Position numbers and translations under genes: made by a program. Under the pieces are notes generated by a model. It was not told the DNA's origin, did not search any database, and worked only from the letters and a program-made list of their open reading frames with translations. Of a stretch of 64,000 bases of DNA, positions 44,624-56,505 are shown piece after piece. Where the stretch lies: assembly GCA_029990175.1 (NCBI GenBank), contig JARKIP010000065.1, forward strand, positions 1,155,001 to 1,219,000. The letters are read 5' to 3'. The stretch comes from Petunia secreta (taxonomy: Eukaryota > Streptophyta > Magnoliopsida > Solanales > Solanaceae). Positions within the stretch are counted from its first letter, which is position 1. Each line of letters starts with the position of its first letter.

Positions 44624-47600
44624 TCTATCCTTCTTCTATAAATGACAATAAGCACCTCATGATCAACCTGCTTGCCGACTAGGAGGGCAAATAGGTCATT
44701 TCACACCAAGACTAGACATCACTAGCAGTTCACATGCGGCTGGGTCCCACGTGGACCACATGACACGCTTACATCATCTATCATCTAAGTCTGCCACGTC
44801 GCCCTGTACGAGGGAAAGCTCAAAATTTACTTTGTCGGCATAGACCACTACAATATAAGGTGAAATATGTCATATTTAGTCAGCGGTGTGGGATATAATT
44901 TCTTTCGGCCTTTATCCTTTAGGCAGCACATTTAGTTAAACTACCAAGTATTACAATTCAGGTTAAGCAGTAAGCTCTAAAACTTTGTAAACAACGTTTT
45001 GGGGGTATACTGTATCAAAATCATGTTTTCTTCTTGTTAAGATAAGAGAAGAAAGCAGCCAGCCCAATCCCTCAAAACTTTCAAAAAAAAAAAAAAGGAA
45101 AAAAGAGAGGAGCATAAATAATCACCACTAGCCAAAGCAAGAAAGAAAAAAAGGAAAGAAAAAGAGGGAATGGTGACAATAATTTAACGTTAATACAGTG
45201 ATCAAAATGAAATGATAGGAGAAAAAAGGGTAAATGGATGTAGTTAATTAAGTAGACTTCTATGATATGATTAGAAGAAGCTGTAGTGGTAGAGGATTGA
45301 GGAGGAAGCAAAGTGATCTCTTACATATGTATTCCGGCATTAGTTGTAGTGTCCCCAGCATTAGTACTCCATATGTGATCTCTTACAAGCTGCAACGTCA
45401 AGTATGGCGGTAGCTGTTGCTCTCTACATTTTATCTCTATCTGGAGTTCCCAAAATCATTTCCATCCAAAGCCATCAATGTAAACCAAACATCATCCATA
45501 ACTCTATTAGTGATGAATTAAATAGATTTTGACTTAAATACAAAGCACAACCTATAACAACCCCAATGTTTGGCTAAGTTTAAATTACGGTTAGTAACCA
45601 TAATCAGTTACTCGATTATACATGCTTACACTTCAGAGAAATAAGTGAAGTCTAATTACCATCTGGAGCACCTCAGACACACTAAATAAAGTTTCAAAAA
45701 GCCCTACATTGTCAGGATTTTGTCGCTACAATGACAGAAGCTTTATATGAAATGACACTTACAACTTTGAACACTTCAAACTTTAAGCAAAACAATGCTC
45801 TCTTGCATTTGAAAAAACATAAAAGAGGATCATCTCTCTTCTCCATAATATTACATGGCATCAACTTCAGCTTACAAGGGGAGATTTATCACCTTTACAT
45901 TCACAAGATGAACTGATTATGGCAAAGTATTCTATATTGCTTACATATTTGGTTATATACAGTGATGTTCATATATACATCAAAGTCACTATGTGATGGA
46001 TGATATTACTTGCACTGAAGAAGAAATCCCTATCATATTTAGCTTCTTCAGAAGTGGACAAAACACTTTATTTTCATTTAAAATTGCAAAGAAAAAAGTT
46101 GAAAAAGCAGAGCTTCTTTGTCTTTAGAGTAGCAATTTAATGGGAATAGGGCTGAAAATAAGAAGCATTTGAGTGATGGATATTCTTATCTAATATTTGT
46201 ACATTAAGTTCTTGTTCTTTTATATGAAAATGCTAAAATTTTCACGTATCAATTAATATGTTTCAACAAAGTAATCGCTAATGCATCAAACAAACCAATG
46301 AACATAAAGTATCAAAGATTGTAATTCTTTGAGTCAGTATTTTTTTAAACAATGTTTCTTTTGAAAAGTGGATTAAACCATTTTCAAATTTAAAAATAAA
46401 CTTGAATTATTTTTACTGTATCATATTATTTTTACATCTACTTGTAGAGGAGTAGTACATTATTATTAATCGTCAGTGTATGTTCTACAAAAATATAAAT
46501 TAAACCTTAGCCAGTAGTGATCAAATATCTTCGTGAATGATCAAGCACATGATGGTAAATAAAATATTTTAAAAAAAATATTAAATAAAAGACCTCTTAT
46601 TATAGTCTGCTTTAGGCCACCAAATTCTTTGGGCCGTTCAAAGGAATATGAAAGTTTTTGAGGGTGTACAGATAAATTTTGTTCGATAATAAATTAAATA
46701 GCATGTTATCCCTTATTTCTTCTTGGTGCACCCATAAATTTTCAATTTGTATAAAAGATGCGATAATTTTTGGAAAAAAACTATTTTTTTATAGCACAAA
46801 GAATTTTGAGGTAGACTACACACATATGGTATTTGACAATATGCTTGATTTATCTTATTTGATGCTTCTTTGTGCTATCTGTTGGTTCTCTAAAAGCTCG
46901 GGACAATAATTTATTGTGCTTACAGGTTCCTTTAATTTCATAAAATTCAAAAGCATTACTTTATGTTGCAAGTATTCAACTGATCATCTACTTTAGTGTT
47001 GCACTATCTTTGTCGATGTTAGACTAACATTTACAAAAAAGACATGCCATCGAGTATTTTATTATCAGTATTCTTTTTCTTATGATGAAGTTCATTAGTT
47101 ACTCTCTTTTCATTTCTTTTTTTGCATTCTTCATGTTATATGAGATTAACATGCACCTTTTTATTTGAACAATTAGTAAATTTAGCTCTCATTTGTTTTG
47201 GTGTGTTTGAGCGGAGACAATACGTTTCTGATTTAGCAATGGTGCAAAAGTTCTTTATTCTTTTGGGAAAGTATACATCAAAGGTAATGATAGCTGCTTC
47301 TTTGCTGGTGTTTTGGGAGGATGAAAGAAGAACCCTGACCGCCATGGAAAAAAAAAAAACTGAATATACTAAAGACTATTGTGGAATTCCCAAGCCTTTG
47401 GCTCTTTAACTGATTTGTAATTTTCATGTTCTCGTTGACTATATTTTGCTAATTTTGTAGCAGTCGAAGGTTTTAGGACGAGCTCAATGAGAAGAGAGAG
47501 GTTCTATGAAATAAATTCTAGAGGTTAGTATGTGCTTCAGTTCTATCAATAATTTTATTTACCTTTGTACTTACTTTTTAGAGTTAATTTAAAACCAGCA

Positions 47601-48817
47601 GCAAGGCAACTTGGTCTAATTTTGGTAAATTGCTGAAAGTCTATTTTTTCTAGGCGAGGGAATATTTAATTTGAAGCTTTTTTTTCAAGGCATATCAAGG
47701 TCAGGCGACCCAAAAGGACCAGACATAAACCCCCGCTAAGAAAAGGGTAAATAAGACAAGCGATCAAGCTGGAAAGTTAGGGATACAGGATGGATTTTTT
47801 CAGGGTATGTGAACTTCCTTATATATTCAGGCACATGTGCGGGTATGAAAGGATTTTATGGTCTCGGTCATTCTGGACCTAGTCAGCGCGAACCGTTTTC
47901 CGGTTCTAGAGGACCCTGAACAAAAAGAGGCAAAGATGAAGAGGAGAGTCATCAAAGGGATCAATAGTTTTCCTCGAGTCTTCTTTTCTTCGGTAGGTCA
48001 TGATTCCTAAGTCGGGGTGTGCACATGTATGATGGGATATGAACAATGTTTGTAGAGGTAATATTCATAAAATATTGGGGATAATTAATCATAAATAAAT
48101 GATATATATGGTACTTTTTCCCAGAAGTATTCTTATTCCGTTTGAAGTGTATGTAGTAAGTTTTCTTCTTCAGTTCTTTGCCTAGGCTGATAAGTTGGTA
48201 TTCTGGATATAAAATGATGTTGTAAGAACCTCTTGCTAGAGTTCCCATTGCTAAGAATGTTTTTATTATTTTCTCCATAATTAAATGGTTGCTAGAGCTC
48301 CAATTGAAAAGTCTCTATCCTTAATGCTTATGGTATCTATTTTTTCCTTTACAGTAGTCCAAAGCAAAAGCAGCTGAAAGCAATACGGAGAAAGCCGCTT
48401 CCAGAAGAAGTTCAGTAGCTTACTACTTATAAAAATCAGAAATAATAGATGAGAAATTTTGGCTGTGATATTTCAGTTATTACTCTAACACTCAGCTCTT
48501 CGACTTTAGCTATAAAAAACTTGTGACGAAAAAGAATCAAGGTTAGCTCACAACAGAACATGTGAATTTACCACACTCCAGATACATAGACTGAGTTCTT
48601 AGAAAGCAGGGTGTGGTCTATTTGCTCCCTTTTGTAAAACATAATGCAATGTCTTATTAGTATTCCAGTGTCGAGCTCGATAGAATGTTTACCTTCAAGA
48701 AAATACTGTAAAACATTTATTTGTTAGAACTTGAAACAATGTTACTACCCATATTATTATTAAAAAATAAAAATTATTATGTTGGACTCGTGCAATTGCA
48801 CGGGCATAGCCTTTCTA

Positions 48818-48818
<1 letters not shown>
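44624..48818 (+). mobile_element. Helitron-like element (candidate, plus orientation)
   Basis: The 3' end has a perfect hairpin, CGTGCAATTGCACG (48789-48802), then about 12 nt, then CTAG at 48815-48818 followed by T. A candidate 5' end, A|TCTATCCTTCTTCTATAAATG, starts at 44624. Insertion between A and T fits. No Rep/helicase frame is present. Short frames near 47120-47410 are not recognised. Confidence 0.45.

Positions 48819-48882
<64 letters not shown>
48819..48882. repeat. (TA)n microsatellite
   Basis: About 30 TA units directly after the Helitron-like 3' end, followed by GTTAGTCTACGATATATATA, which also follows the TA run at 29769-29830. Confidence 0.95.
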
Positions 48883-48890
<8 letters not shown>

Positions 48891-48918
48891 CTACGATATA
48901 TATAAGAAAATGGCCCTA

Positions 48919-50047
48919 TAATATGTAACGACTTTAGCAGGATCGTTTGGCAGTGAACCCAAAAACCAAAACGGTTGTAGAGTAGCAGTACTAACTTTGA
49001 AACAAGGTAAGTGATAGTATCTATTTCTTTGATGGCTTTAGCCTTGTGGATATTCTACCACGTGTTCATTACGTGTGTAGCTGCCGATAGGCGTGCTTAT
49101 TACGCCTTAGTTTTGGATGTACATTGTATATTATATGTTATGTCTTGTTGTTGATATTGCATTGAGCATAGAAGTATTGTACTCTAGTTGTGAGCTTGAT
49201 ATGTACTTCCCGACAATCAATGAGGGTCCCGCACCGGTGAAGGATTATTATTGTATATATTTCCCGGTAGTCATGAAGGTCCCCTGGCGGTAAAGGATTA
49301 TTATTGCATATACTTCCCGGTAGTCGATGAGGGTCCTTTGTCGGTGAAGGGTTATTATTGCATATATCTCACGGTAGACGATGAGGGTCCCGCACCAGAG
49401 ATAGAGTTCGGGTACCTATGATCCTATTGCATCATGATACATTCATTTCATATCTTTATATGTGTTTTGTGAGCTGTATGGATTTGTTGCATTGATTATC
49501 TGTGGATGATTTATCTGGTTGACTGTTATGGCTTCTGTTTCCCTGGCTAGCGTAGCTATATCTCGAGGTTTCTAGTTTGTCCTAACTTATTGAGTCCTTA
49601 TGACTCACTCCCTATCTGTTTTTGTATTTTCCTTTTGTTCGGTAGATTCTACTCTAGGACCTAGCCAGTCGCGTCGTGATTGAGGAGCAGTACATTCTCA
49701 GCTGTCTACAGTGAGCCATCTTGTTCATTGAGGCCACCACCTGTAAATATTGTAGTTTATCTTATTTTTGCTCCCTTTGGAAGATGTGTATATCTTTTGG
49801 ACTTCTTAGATGTATGATCTGGAAACCTCTTAACCTCTATATTTTGGGTAGTTAGTTGTATTATTTAGACATCTTGTATATATATTTGTCCTTGGGAGTT
49901 GTCTAGTGCTGCTAAGGTTAGATTAATTTTGTTCTCGAAATAATTCTACGCTATTTATATCGATTCAGTCAGTAGGGCTTGCCCCGACAGGTCTACGGGA
50001 GGTGGTTGGGTGCCCGCACGGCCTAGCCGAGAATTCAAGTCGTGTTA
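48919..50047 (+). repeat. Chromovirus-family LTR, internally deleted
   Basis: It begins TAACGACTTTA, then jumps to GGATCGTTTGGCAGTGAACC. From there it is colinear with the LTR family to CGTGTTA at 50047. The minisatellite built on GAGGGTCCCGCACCGGTGAA lies at 49200-49400. TAACG would be TGAAACG in an intact copy. Confidence 0.8.
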
Positions 50048-50048
50048 G

Positions 50049-50299
50049 TTGGTATCAGAGCCCGATTTAGAGTCTTTTCAGATCATGACATTGTCTAATA
50101 TAGTCTCGTTGATCGGGCAGAGATGTCCGTACCTATCTACGAGAGGCTATGGTGGCATTTAGGCAGTTTTCTTTCTTTCAGTTCTTCTCATGCGGGGATC
50201 TTTTTGCCTGAGGTTAAATAGATTTGTTAATTCATTCGTACTAAATGGAGAGAAGGCGTGTGACTGCTAAGCGAGAAATGGAGAAGTTACATGGGAGAG
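50049..50299 (+). pseudogene. PBS and first codons of chromovirus-like gag
   Basis: TTGGTATCAGAGCC (50049-50062) is the primer site. An ATG at 50246 begins MERRRVTAKREMEKLHGR, then the sequence is cut at 50299 by the next element. The following 5 bp before that element are GAGAG (50295-50299), its expected left target site. Confidence 0.7.
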
Positions 50300-50894
50300 T
50301 GATAAGAATCAAACGCGGAAAAAGTAAAAGATATAGAACGAGACGTAACTCGATCAATAATCTCAAGTAGCAACGAAGAACTCCTTCCGTTACACCCCGA
50401 GAGAATGTCAAGAACACCTACGCTAGAAAACTACCCTCAAGTCAACTAGAACTCGCAAGTAGAATGGTCGGGGCGGGGTCGTTGTCCAACTAGAATCCAC
50501 TAGAAGCACACAAATCCCAAACATAGGTTGGTTTTCATAAACCCAAAGAGATCCCTCTTTACAAGATTAATTCATCATTCAAAATAGACTAAGGAATGAA
50601 ATAAGCTATCTAGCTATTTATACAGGTTGTTTGGCACTTAATAAAATGTCTAGAATGCCCACACTTAGGCTCTAAGCTTAAAAGACCACGTAGGGTCAAA
50701 ATAGATAAAACAAAATTAAATTCCCGTGGCTCAGCTTTTGGGGCTGGGTGCCTGCTCTGCCTAGGCAGGGCACCTCAGCCTAGTTCTTCCGGAATGGCTT
50801 CAATTCACCTCCAATGCTCTTGACTTCTAGTCTGTTGCTTCTTCCACGCTTGATACATGTTGGAAAGGTGTCTTAGCTCGTTTGGTCCTTATCA
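50300..50894 (-). repeat. LTR A
   Basis: On the plus strand it runs from TGATAAGAATCAAACGCGG to GGTCCTTATCA. Inverted ends are TGATAAG/CTTATCA. The minus-strand TATA box is TATAAATAGCTAG near 50620. It is followed by the C-rich strand of the purine tract (TCCCCCCTTCTTG). Confidence 0.92.
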
Positions 50895-52380
50895 TCCCCC
50901 CTTCTTGTGAAGATTTCGTCCTCGAAATCATTGCATTCACATCCATGGCATCATCTCTTCGGGGTGCCCAAAGCTCTCCTCCCTTGCAACCCTTGATTGT
51001 CACTTTGACATAATTTTCTTCCAAGGTCTCCTTTGCCTTAACGTGGAGCTTAGAACCTACAAGCAACAACAAGCAAACACAAGATTTCCTACTTTGAAAG
51101 TAGGTTAGTGCAAGGAGTGTGGAAAATACACTCTTGTGATATAACCAAGCATCAATGTCAAGTACAAAAAACAAATCTCCAAGGAGATCATCAAGTGCTT
51201 GGTTCAATGAGAATATGCACTCAACACAATAATGAGCAAATAGGTCATGGGGACATGGAAAATGCAAGATCAAACTATCAAAATCCCCTTGAACCTTAAG
51301 CTCAAGATCAACAAACCAATCCCTCCTCAAAGTGTGATCAACATGCGGAGTGGAGTGAGTTAAATAACCCAACATGCAAGTAACATCAAATACTCCATTC
51401 CCCTTCTTTAGAGCATACTTACTCACACTAAGGGATTCCTTCTCACCTACCATTTCATCACCTAAGCAACCCCTCTCAAAAAACAAACTATCAAGAAAGG
51501 TATTGATAATGGCCTCTTCTTCATCATAACCCAAACAAGCAATAGTAGGGTCACTCTTTACCTTAATCAAGTCTTCACACAATGGGTTGCCTACGGAGTC
51601 AAATCCTTCACACCATGGAGGTTCCATCTTACTATCAACCCTAGTCCGATACAATTTACTACCACAAATGAGATTATCTAAAAAAAATGGAAATGTAAAA
51701 GCATGCACCTCAAATTCATGGTCACACAAAAGCATGGTATCAAGACTAGGTTCTTTACCCACACTCGAGGAGTCATCGAAAACAAATCGATCCATCTCAC
51801 ACTCAAGAGACTCCTCAAGGTCACAACTATCCTCACTACGACACATAGGTCCACCAAATAGAAGCATGTCAATAAGGGTATGATCAACTATCTCATCTTT
51901 CCCTTTGTCAAATATTGGTGGTGTGTCATAGCAAAGTTCACAATCATTGCCAACTATCAAGTCTATACTAGTGAGAGATTCATTGAACAATGAGCTCACA
52001 TCATGATGTGGCTTAGCAAGGCTCTCAACTAATGTTACGCAAGCACACACAAGTTGACTTTTAGACTCTTCACTAGTGGCATATTCACTAGATGCATCAC
52101 AAGCACCAACTAGTGTTGAGTCATCATAAGACATATAGCTGGTAGGCTCATGAAAAGGTGGAGCAACACTTACGTTGGTAGTACTTCCTTGATTGCTCAC
52201 AAGGCTTGAAGTATCAGGTGTAACTCCTTCTTCATGAAGCTTACATTGAAGCTTTTCTTCCTCTTGTCTCTTCTTCCAAGCACATGGTTGAGGCTCCGAT
52301 GGCTTGTCTTCATTTGTACCTACACAAGAACTAACACAAGAAAGAGTAGAAGATGAAGAATTGTTAGAACAATGGGTGCT
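50827..52380 (-). pseudogene. Unknown region X, copy 1 (longest open frame)
   Basis: I recognise no family. This 457-residue open frame (ATG at 52200, open further upstream) lies exactly where RT-RH-IN should follow the protease. It is rich in Cys and acidic residues, for example IVGNDCELCYDTPPIF and SEDSCDLEESLECEMDRFVF. A more hydrophobic C-terminal part (HFPCPHDLFAHYCVECIFSL) follows. The end, MISRTKSSQEGG, resembles the short tail that closes gypsy polyproteins, so X may replace pol between the normal start and tail. The frame runs about 68 bases into LTR A. A frameshift in a T-run near 52390 separates it from the protease in this copy. In copy 3 the two are fused in one frame. Confidence 0.7.
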
Positions 52381-53246
52381 CTCACTCTCAATTTTTTTTC
52401 CTCACCTCTCTTCTCTCTCAATTTTACCTCATGGTCAAGTGTAGTTGGTGGTGACAATCCACTCACATCACTCCTCAATTCCTCTCCTTTTTCCTCTCTT
52501 AGATTGTCACCGGTCACTCCCTCACTTCTCTCTATCTTTTCTCCCTCATTTGAAGTGGAGTGACTCTCATTTTCATCATGCAATGGCAAGACAACAAGAT
52601 TGTTTGCCTCGGGTTCAAGTACAATGGGTGACTTTGCTTTAGCCGCTTCCCTTAACTCCCTCAATCGCTTGTAGTCTTCCCTTACTTGCCTTGGAGTCAA
52701 AGCTTTAAGCACATACTTCCTCCCATCATTCTTGACCGTATATGAATTGGTTCGGCCATCGTGCACCACACATCTATCATATTGCCATGGTCTCCCAAAT
52801 AATAGATGGCATGCTTGCATCGGGACAACGTCAAACAAAATTTTGTCTTTATAACTCCCCATGCTAAGCTCAATCAATGCTTGCTTCACCACCTTCAACT
52901 CCCCACACTCACTTAGCCATTGTAAATGATATGGGTTGGGGTGTTTCAAGGTGGGTATCTTCAATTGGGAAATCAATGTTTGGCTCACTATGTAGGCACA
53001 ACTTCCCGAGTCAATAATCATGGAGCAAACTACACCCATGACTCGGCATCTAGCATGAAAGAGGTTTTCCCTTTGATCATTCTCCACCTCCTCTTCCATG
53101 AGAATGGTACTCAAGCTCCTCCTAACCACCAAGAACATTTGAGGATCATATCCTTCCTCCATACCCTCCTCACAAGCAATGTCCTCATCCTCCTCATTTT
53201 CGGGCTCACTATCTTGCTCATACACCAAATTGCCTACCACAACCAT
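52320..53246 (-). pseudogene. Aspartic protease, copy 1
   Basis: The frame from ATG 53246 has an acidic linker, then CSMIIDSGSCAYIVS (DSG at residues 79-81), the retropepsin active site. QACHLLFGRPWQYDRC and NSYTVKNDGRKYVLKALTP follow, a standard gypsy protease layout, and then a Lys/Glu-rich linker. The frame changes near 52390. Gag upstream is in another frame, joined at the knuckle near 53283. Confidence 0.85.
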
Positions 53247-54692
53247 GGTTCTTTTTGTAGGACAATCTTTAGCAATATGTCCATACCCTTACACTTATAG
53301 CATTGAGTAGAAGTAGAAGTAGGATTGCTCAAGTGAGTTTTAGAATTACCTCCCAATAGTGGTGTAGACTTCTCATATATTCTCTTCACTTCTTTGCTAG
53401 CACTCTCACCAGTTGCACTTGGAAAGCCTGCATTTGAGGTCTTCCACTCCTTTGGCTTGCTTGTGGAAGTAGAAGTGTTGCTCTTGTAGTTGGTGGACTT
53501 CTCATCCTTGAGCCATTTCTCGGCTTCAACCGCATCATCAAAGAGTTCATAGTGGTTTTCATACTTGTGAAACTGAACTTGAGAGGCTATGTCTCTATTC
53601 AAACCACTTAGAAATCTAATCACGGCTTGTTCATCATTTTCCCTATCCAAATCTAGGGACATCCAGATTTGCTCAAATTCATTGAAGTACTCCCCAACCG
53701 TCTTGGAACCTTGCTTTAACTCATAGAGACGCTTGTATTGGTCCACATGGTATTGATGAGTCAAGTACTTCTCATCCGTCACACGAATCAATTCACCCCA
53801 AGTCACATTGATTGGCATAGCATTCCTCCTTTCTATTTTTCTTGACCGATTTCCACCAAGTAGAAGCAAAGGATTTAAAAGAAGATATTGCATACCTGGC
53901 CTTCTTCTCCTCGGTCATATCATTGGTGTCAAATATCCTCTCCATAGCCAGTTTCCACTCAATGTACTCCACCGGGTCACTACTTCCTTTGAAAGAAGGA
54001 ATAGTGAGCTTCACACTATTAAGATTGTTGTTATCTCGACCCCCTTGGTAAGGCTCCGGTTGGCCTCCAAAGTTGCCTCCATAACCACCAAAATCCCTTC
54101 TAGCATTCCCTCCAACATTCCTATCAACTCCTATGGGTGGCCCCCTACCTCGGCCTCTACCCCTATCAACATTTCGTCCCCAATTCATGGCTCTCCCATT
54201 TGGATTAGGAGCTCCATAGTCATCACCTCCATATTCTTCCTCCTCCCCTTCTTGAGCTTCCCCTACTTGTTAAAGAGGTCTCACATTTCGAATAGCCATT
54301 GGAAGAGGAACATTTCTTTGGGGATTACCCATAAGTTTAGGGTTGATCCCTAGGTTGGGAATGCCCGTTCGTTGGGTATTGCCCAATATTTGTTCATACC
54401 TCTCACGATCTTCCTTCACCCGTTGTTGATTAAGCAACTGAACAACTTGTTCCGGGGTAAAGTAAGGACTACTTGAGCCTTCACCGTCTTCAACTTGGAC
54501 ACTCGGGGTCCCTTTCTCAACTTGGCCACTCGGGGTCCCTTGATCACCTTAGGTACTACTTGAGGTCCCTTGCCCCACTTGGAGACTTGAAGTCACCTTT
54601 TCAAGAGTTTCAATCTTTTGGCCCATGATATCCATCTTGGCAAGAATATTAGCCAAGGCCTCCTTGATAAAATCTTGACTTTTGTTAGCCAT
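53234..54692 (-). pseudogene. Gag, copy 1
   Basis: ATG 54692 (MANKSQDFIKEALANILAKM) starts a coiled-coil N-terminus. A Gly/Arg-rich segment (DRGRGRGRGPP) follows, then the gag core (EYIEWKLAMERIF; FASTWWKSVKKNR; YKRLYELKQGSKTVGEYF) and a CCHC knuckle start, QCYKCKG. Lesions: TAG at 54549-54551, TAA at 54270-54272, a one-base insertion near 53830, and the frame break inside the knuckle near 53283, which is shared with copy 2. A splice-acceptor-like TTCTTCTTGTAG lies just before the ATG, so the leader may be spliced. Confidence 0.85.
54493..54544 (-). repeat. 27-bp coding minisatellite, two units
   Basis: Two units of ACTTGGACACTCGGGGTCCC-TTTCTCA encode repeats of (S/G)QVEKGTP in Gag. Copy 2 has three units (60108-60186). 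Confidence 0.85.
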
Positions 54693-55896
54693 TGTACCTA
54701 CAAGAAGAACAAATGTTAGTGAAATCACCTCACACACACCCTCACGTGTATAGCACTCGGGTCACTTATTTAGTGGTGGTGGATATTTCACTCGGACTTG
54801 AGTTCTAAAAGCTTCAAGTAGTTGGACAACAATCTTCAACTCAATCAATCAACTCACAAGTCAAGCGTACTCCGGGGTGAGTGGAGCTAACGTGACTCGA
54901 TGTACGATAAGCACTTTAAAGTAAGGACTTGAGTCAAAGGATTCTACGAATCTTCTTGGAGTTCTACTCTCCAACTAAGGCACGAATAACCTAATAGCAT
55001 TGAAGGATTAGTGTTAATTAAGTAGGAAAATTACTTAGATAAGCACTAATTAGAGTTTAAACAACAAAGAAATAGGAAAACCTAGGAAAAACTGCCAAAA
55101 CACACCTTCAGGAATTGGGGCGGACCACCTAGGGAATGGGGCGGAGCACCTCCCCAAATCATCAGTGGGGGGGGGGGGGGGGGAGGGCAGACGGAGCGCC
55201 CAGGGGTGGGGCGGAGCGCCTACTGGGTGTTTCCCCTGCTTTTCCAGCCTCGATTTCCTCGATTTCAAGCCAAAATTTGGTCCGATTTCAACGTGTTTTG
55301 CACAAATCTAAGGTACCCAAAGTTGAATATTGATATAACCTTCAAACCTCAATAAATTTCACACCTAAACAACCAACAAAAAAGGCACAATCATGATTGA
55401 AAGTTTTAAGTTAGGGGTTTTCAACAAGGGTTTCAAAGGTTCAAGGTGGGTTTCAATTCTTCAAACTTGGTGTTACCAAACTCCAAATCACACGAAATTT
55501 GTTTTAAATTGTTTGTTTTGCAAAGTAGAACAAACCCCGATAATATCAACAATCAACAACCAATAAACCCATGAATCGATCCAAAATCATCAAGAACAAG
55601 GGTTTACAAATTTTGGGGTTTTCAAAATTTCAAATCTCGTGAATCCAATCCAAACCTCGTGTTTTTGGTATCAAAATGACGGGGTTTCAACAAGGATCAA
55701 TAATCTATAACACCCATAGCAAGAATCAATCACACCACAAAGTTACACCAATTTTTTTTGTATTTTTCACTTTTCTATTTTTTTTTTTTGTATTTTTCCT
55801 TCTTCCCAATAACTTCAACAACAAGAAAACTAAAAGAAGATACTAGGCACGAAGAATCAAGGGTCGAGGGTTAGTAGAAAAAAACCCGAGCCTTGC
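54693..55896 (-). other. Long leader between PBS and gag, copy 1
   Basis: About 1.2 kb without a supported ORF. It carries a 17-G run (55167-55183; C-run in the RNA) among repeated GGGGCGGA(C/G)C(A/G)CC motifs at 55117, 55139 and 55208. The same motif type recurs in the LTRs. Confidence 0.6.
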
Positions 55897-55910
55897 TCTG
55901 ATACCAAAAC
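55889..55910 (-). promoter_or_regulatory. Primer binding site next to LTR B
   Basis: TTTTGGTATCAGAGCAAGGC on the minus strand follows the LTR end TTCTTATCA. It is an initiator Met tRNA type site. LTR C has the equivalent sequence with a changed base (TTTCGGTATCAGAAC) at about 61530-61551. Confidence 0.88.
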
Positions 55911-56505
55911 TGATAAGAATCAAATGCGGAAAAAGTAAAATATAAAGAACGAGACGTAACTCGATCAATAATCTCAAGTAGCAACGAAGAACTCGTTCCG
56001 TTACACCCCGAGAGAATGTCTAGAACACCTACGCTAGGCAACTACCCTCAAGTCAACTAGAACTCGCAAGTAGAATGGTCGGGGCGGGGTCGTTGTCCAA
56101 CTAGAATCCACTAGAAGCACACAAATCCCAAACATAGGTTGGTTTTCATAAACCCAAAGAGATCCCTCTTTACAATATTAATTCATCATTCAAAATAGAC
56201 TAAGGAATGAAATAAGCTATCTAGCTATTTATAGAGGTTATTAGGCACTAAATAAAATGTCTAGAATGCCCACACTTAGGCTCTAAGCTTAAAAGACCAC
56301 GTAGGGTCAAAATAGACAAAACACAATTAAATTCCCGTGTCTCAGCTTGTGGGGCTGGGTGCCTGCTCTGCCTAGGTAGGGCGCCTCAGCCTGGTTCTTC
56401 CGGAACGACTTCAATTCACCTCCAATGCTCTTGACTTCTAGTCTATTGCTTATTCCAAGCTTGATACATGTTGGAATGGTGTCTTGGCTCGTTTGGTCCT
56501 TATCA
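55911..56505 (-). repeat. LTR B, shared by two units
   Basis: 595 bp, the same length as A and C. A PBS lies on its left and an 11-C strand of the purine tract on its right. It therefore acts as 5' LTR for unit 1 and 3' LTR for unit 2. It shows scattered substitutions against A and C. Confidence 0.92.

Noticed and set aside
45060..45311. Possible membrane protein frame on the minus strand
   Set aside because: The hydrophobic residues come from poly-A/G-rich low-complexity DNA.
47122..47409. 95-residue frame in the second Helitron candidate
   Set aside because: No recognisable domain, no splice context, and an overlapping frame on the other strand. Not supported as a gene.
53808..54353. 181-residue plus-strand open frame, and its copy at 59354-59968
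   Set aside because: It is the reverse strand of the gag gene. Its openness follows from gag codon use.
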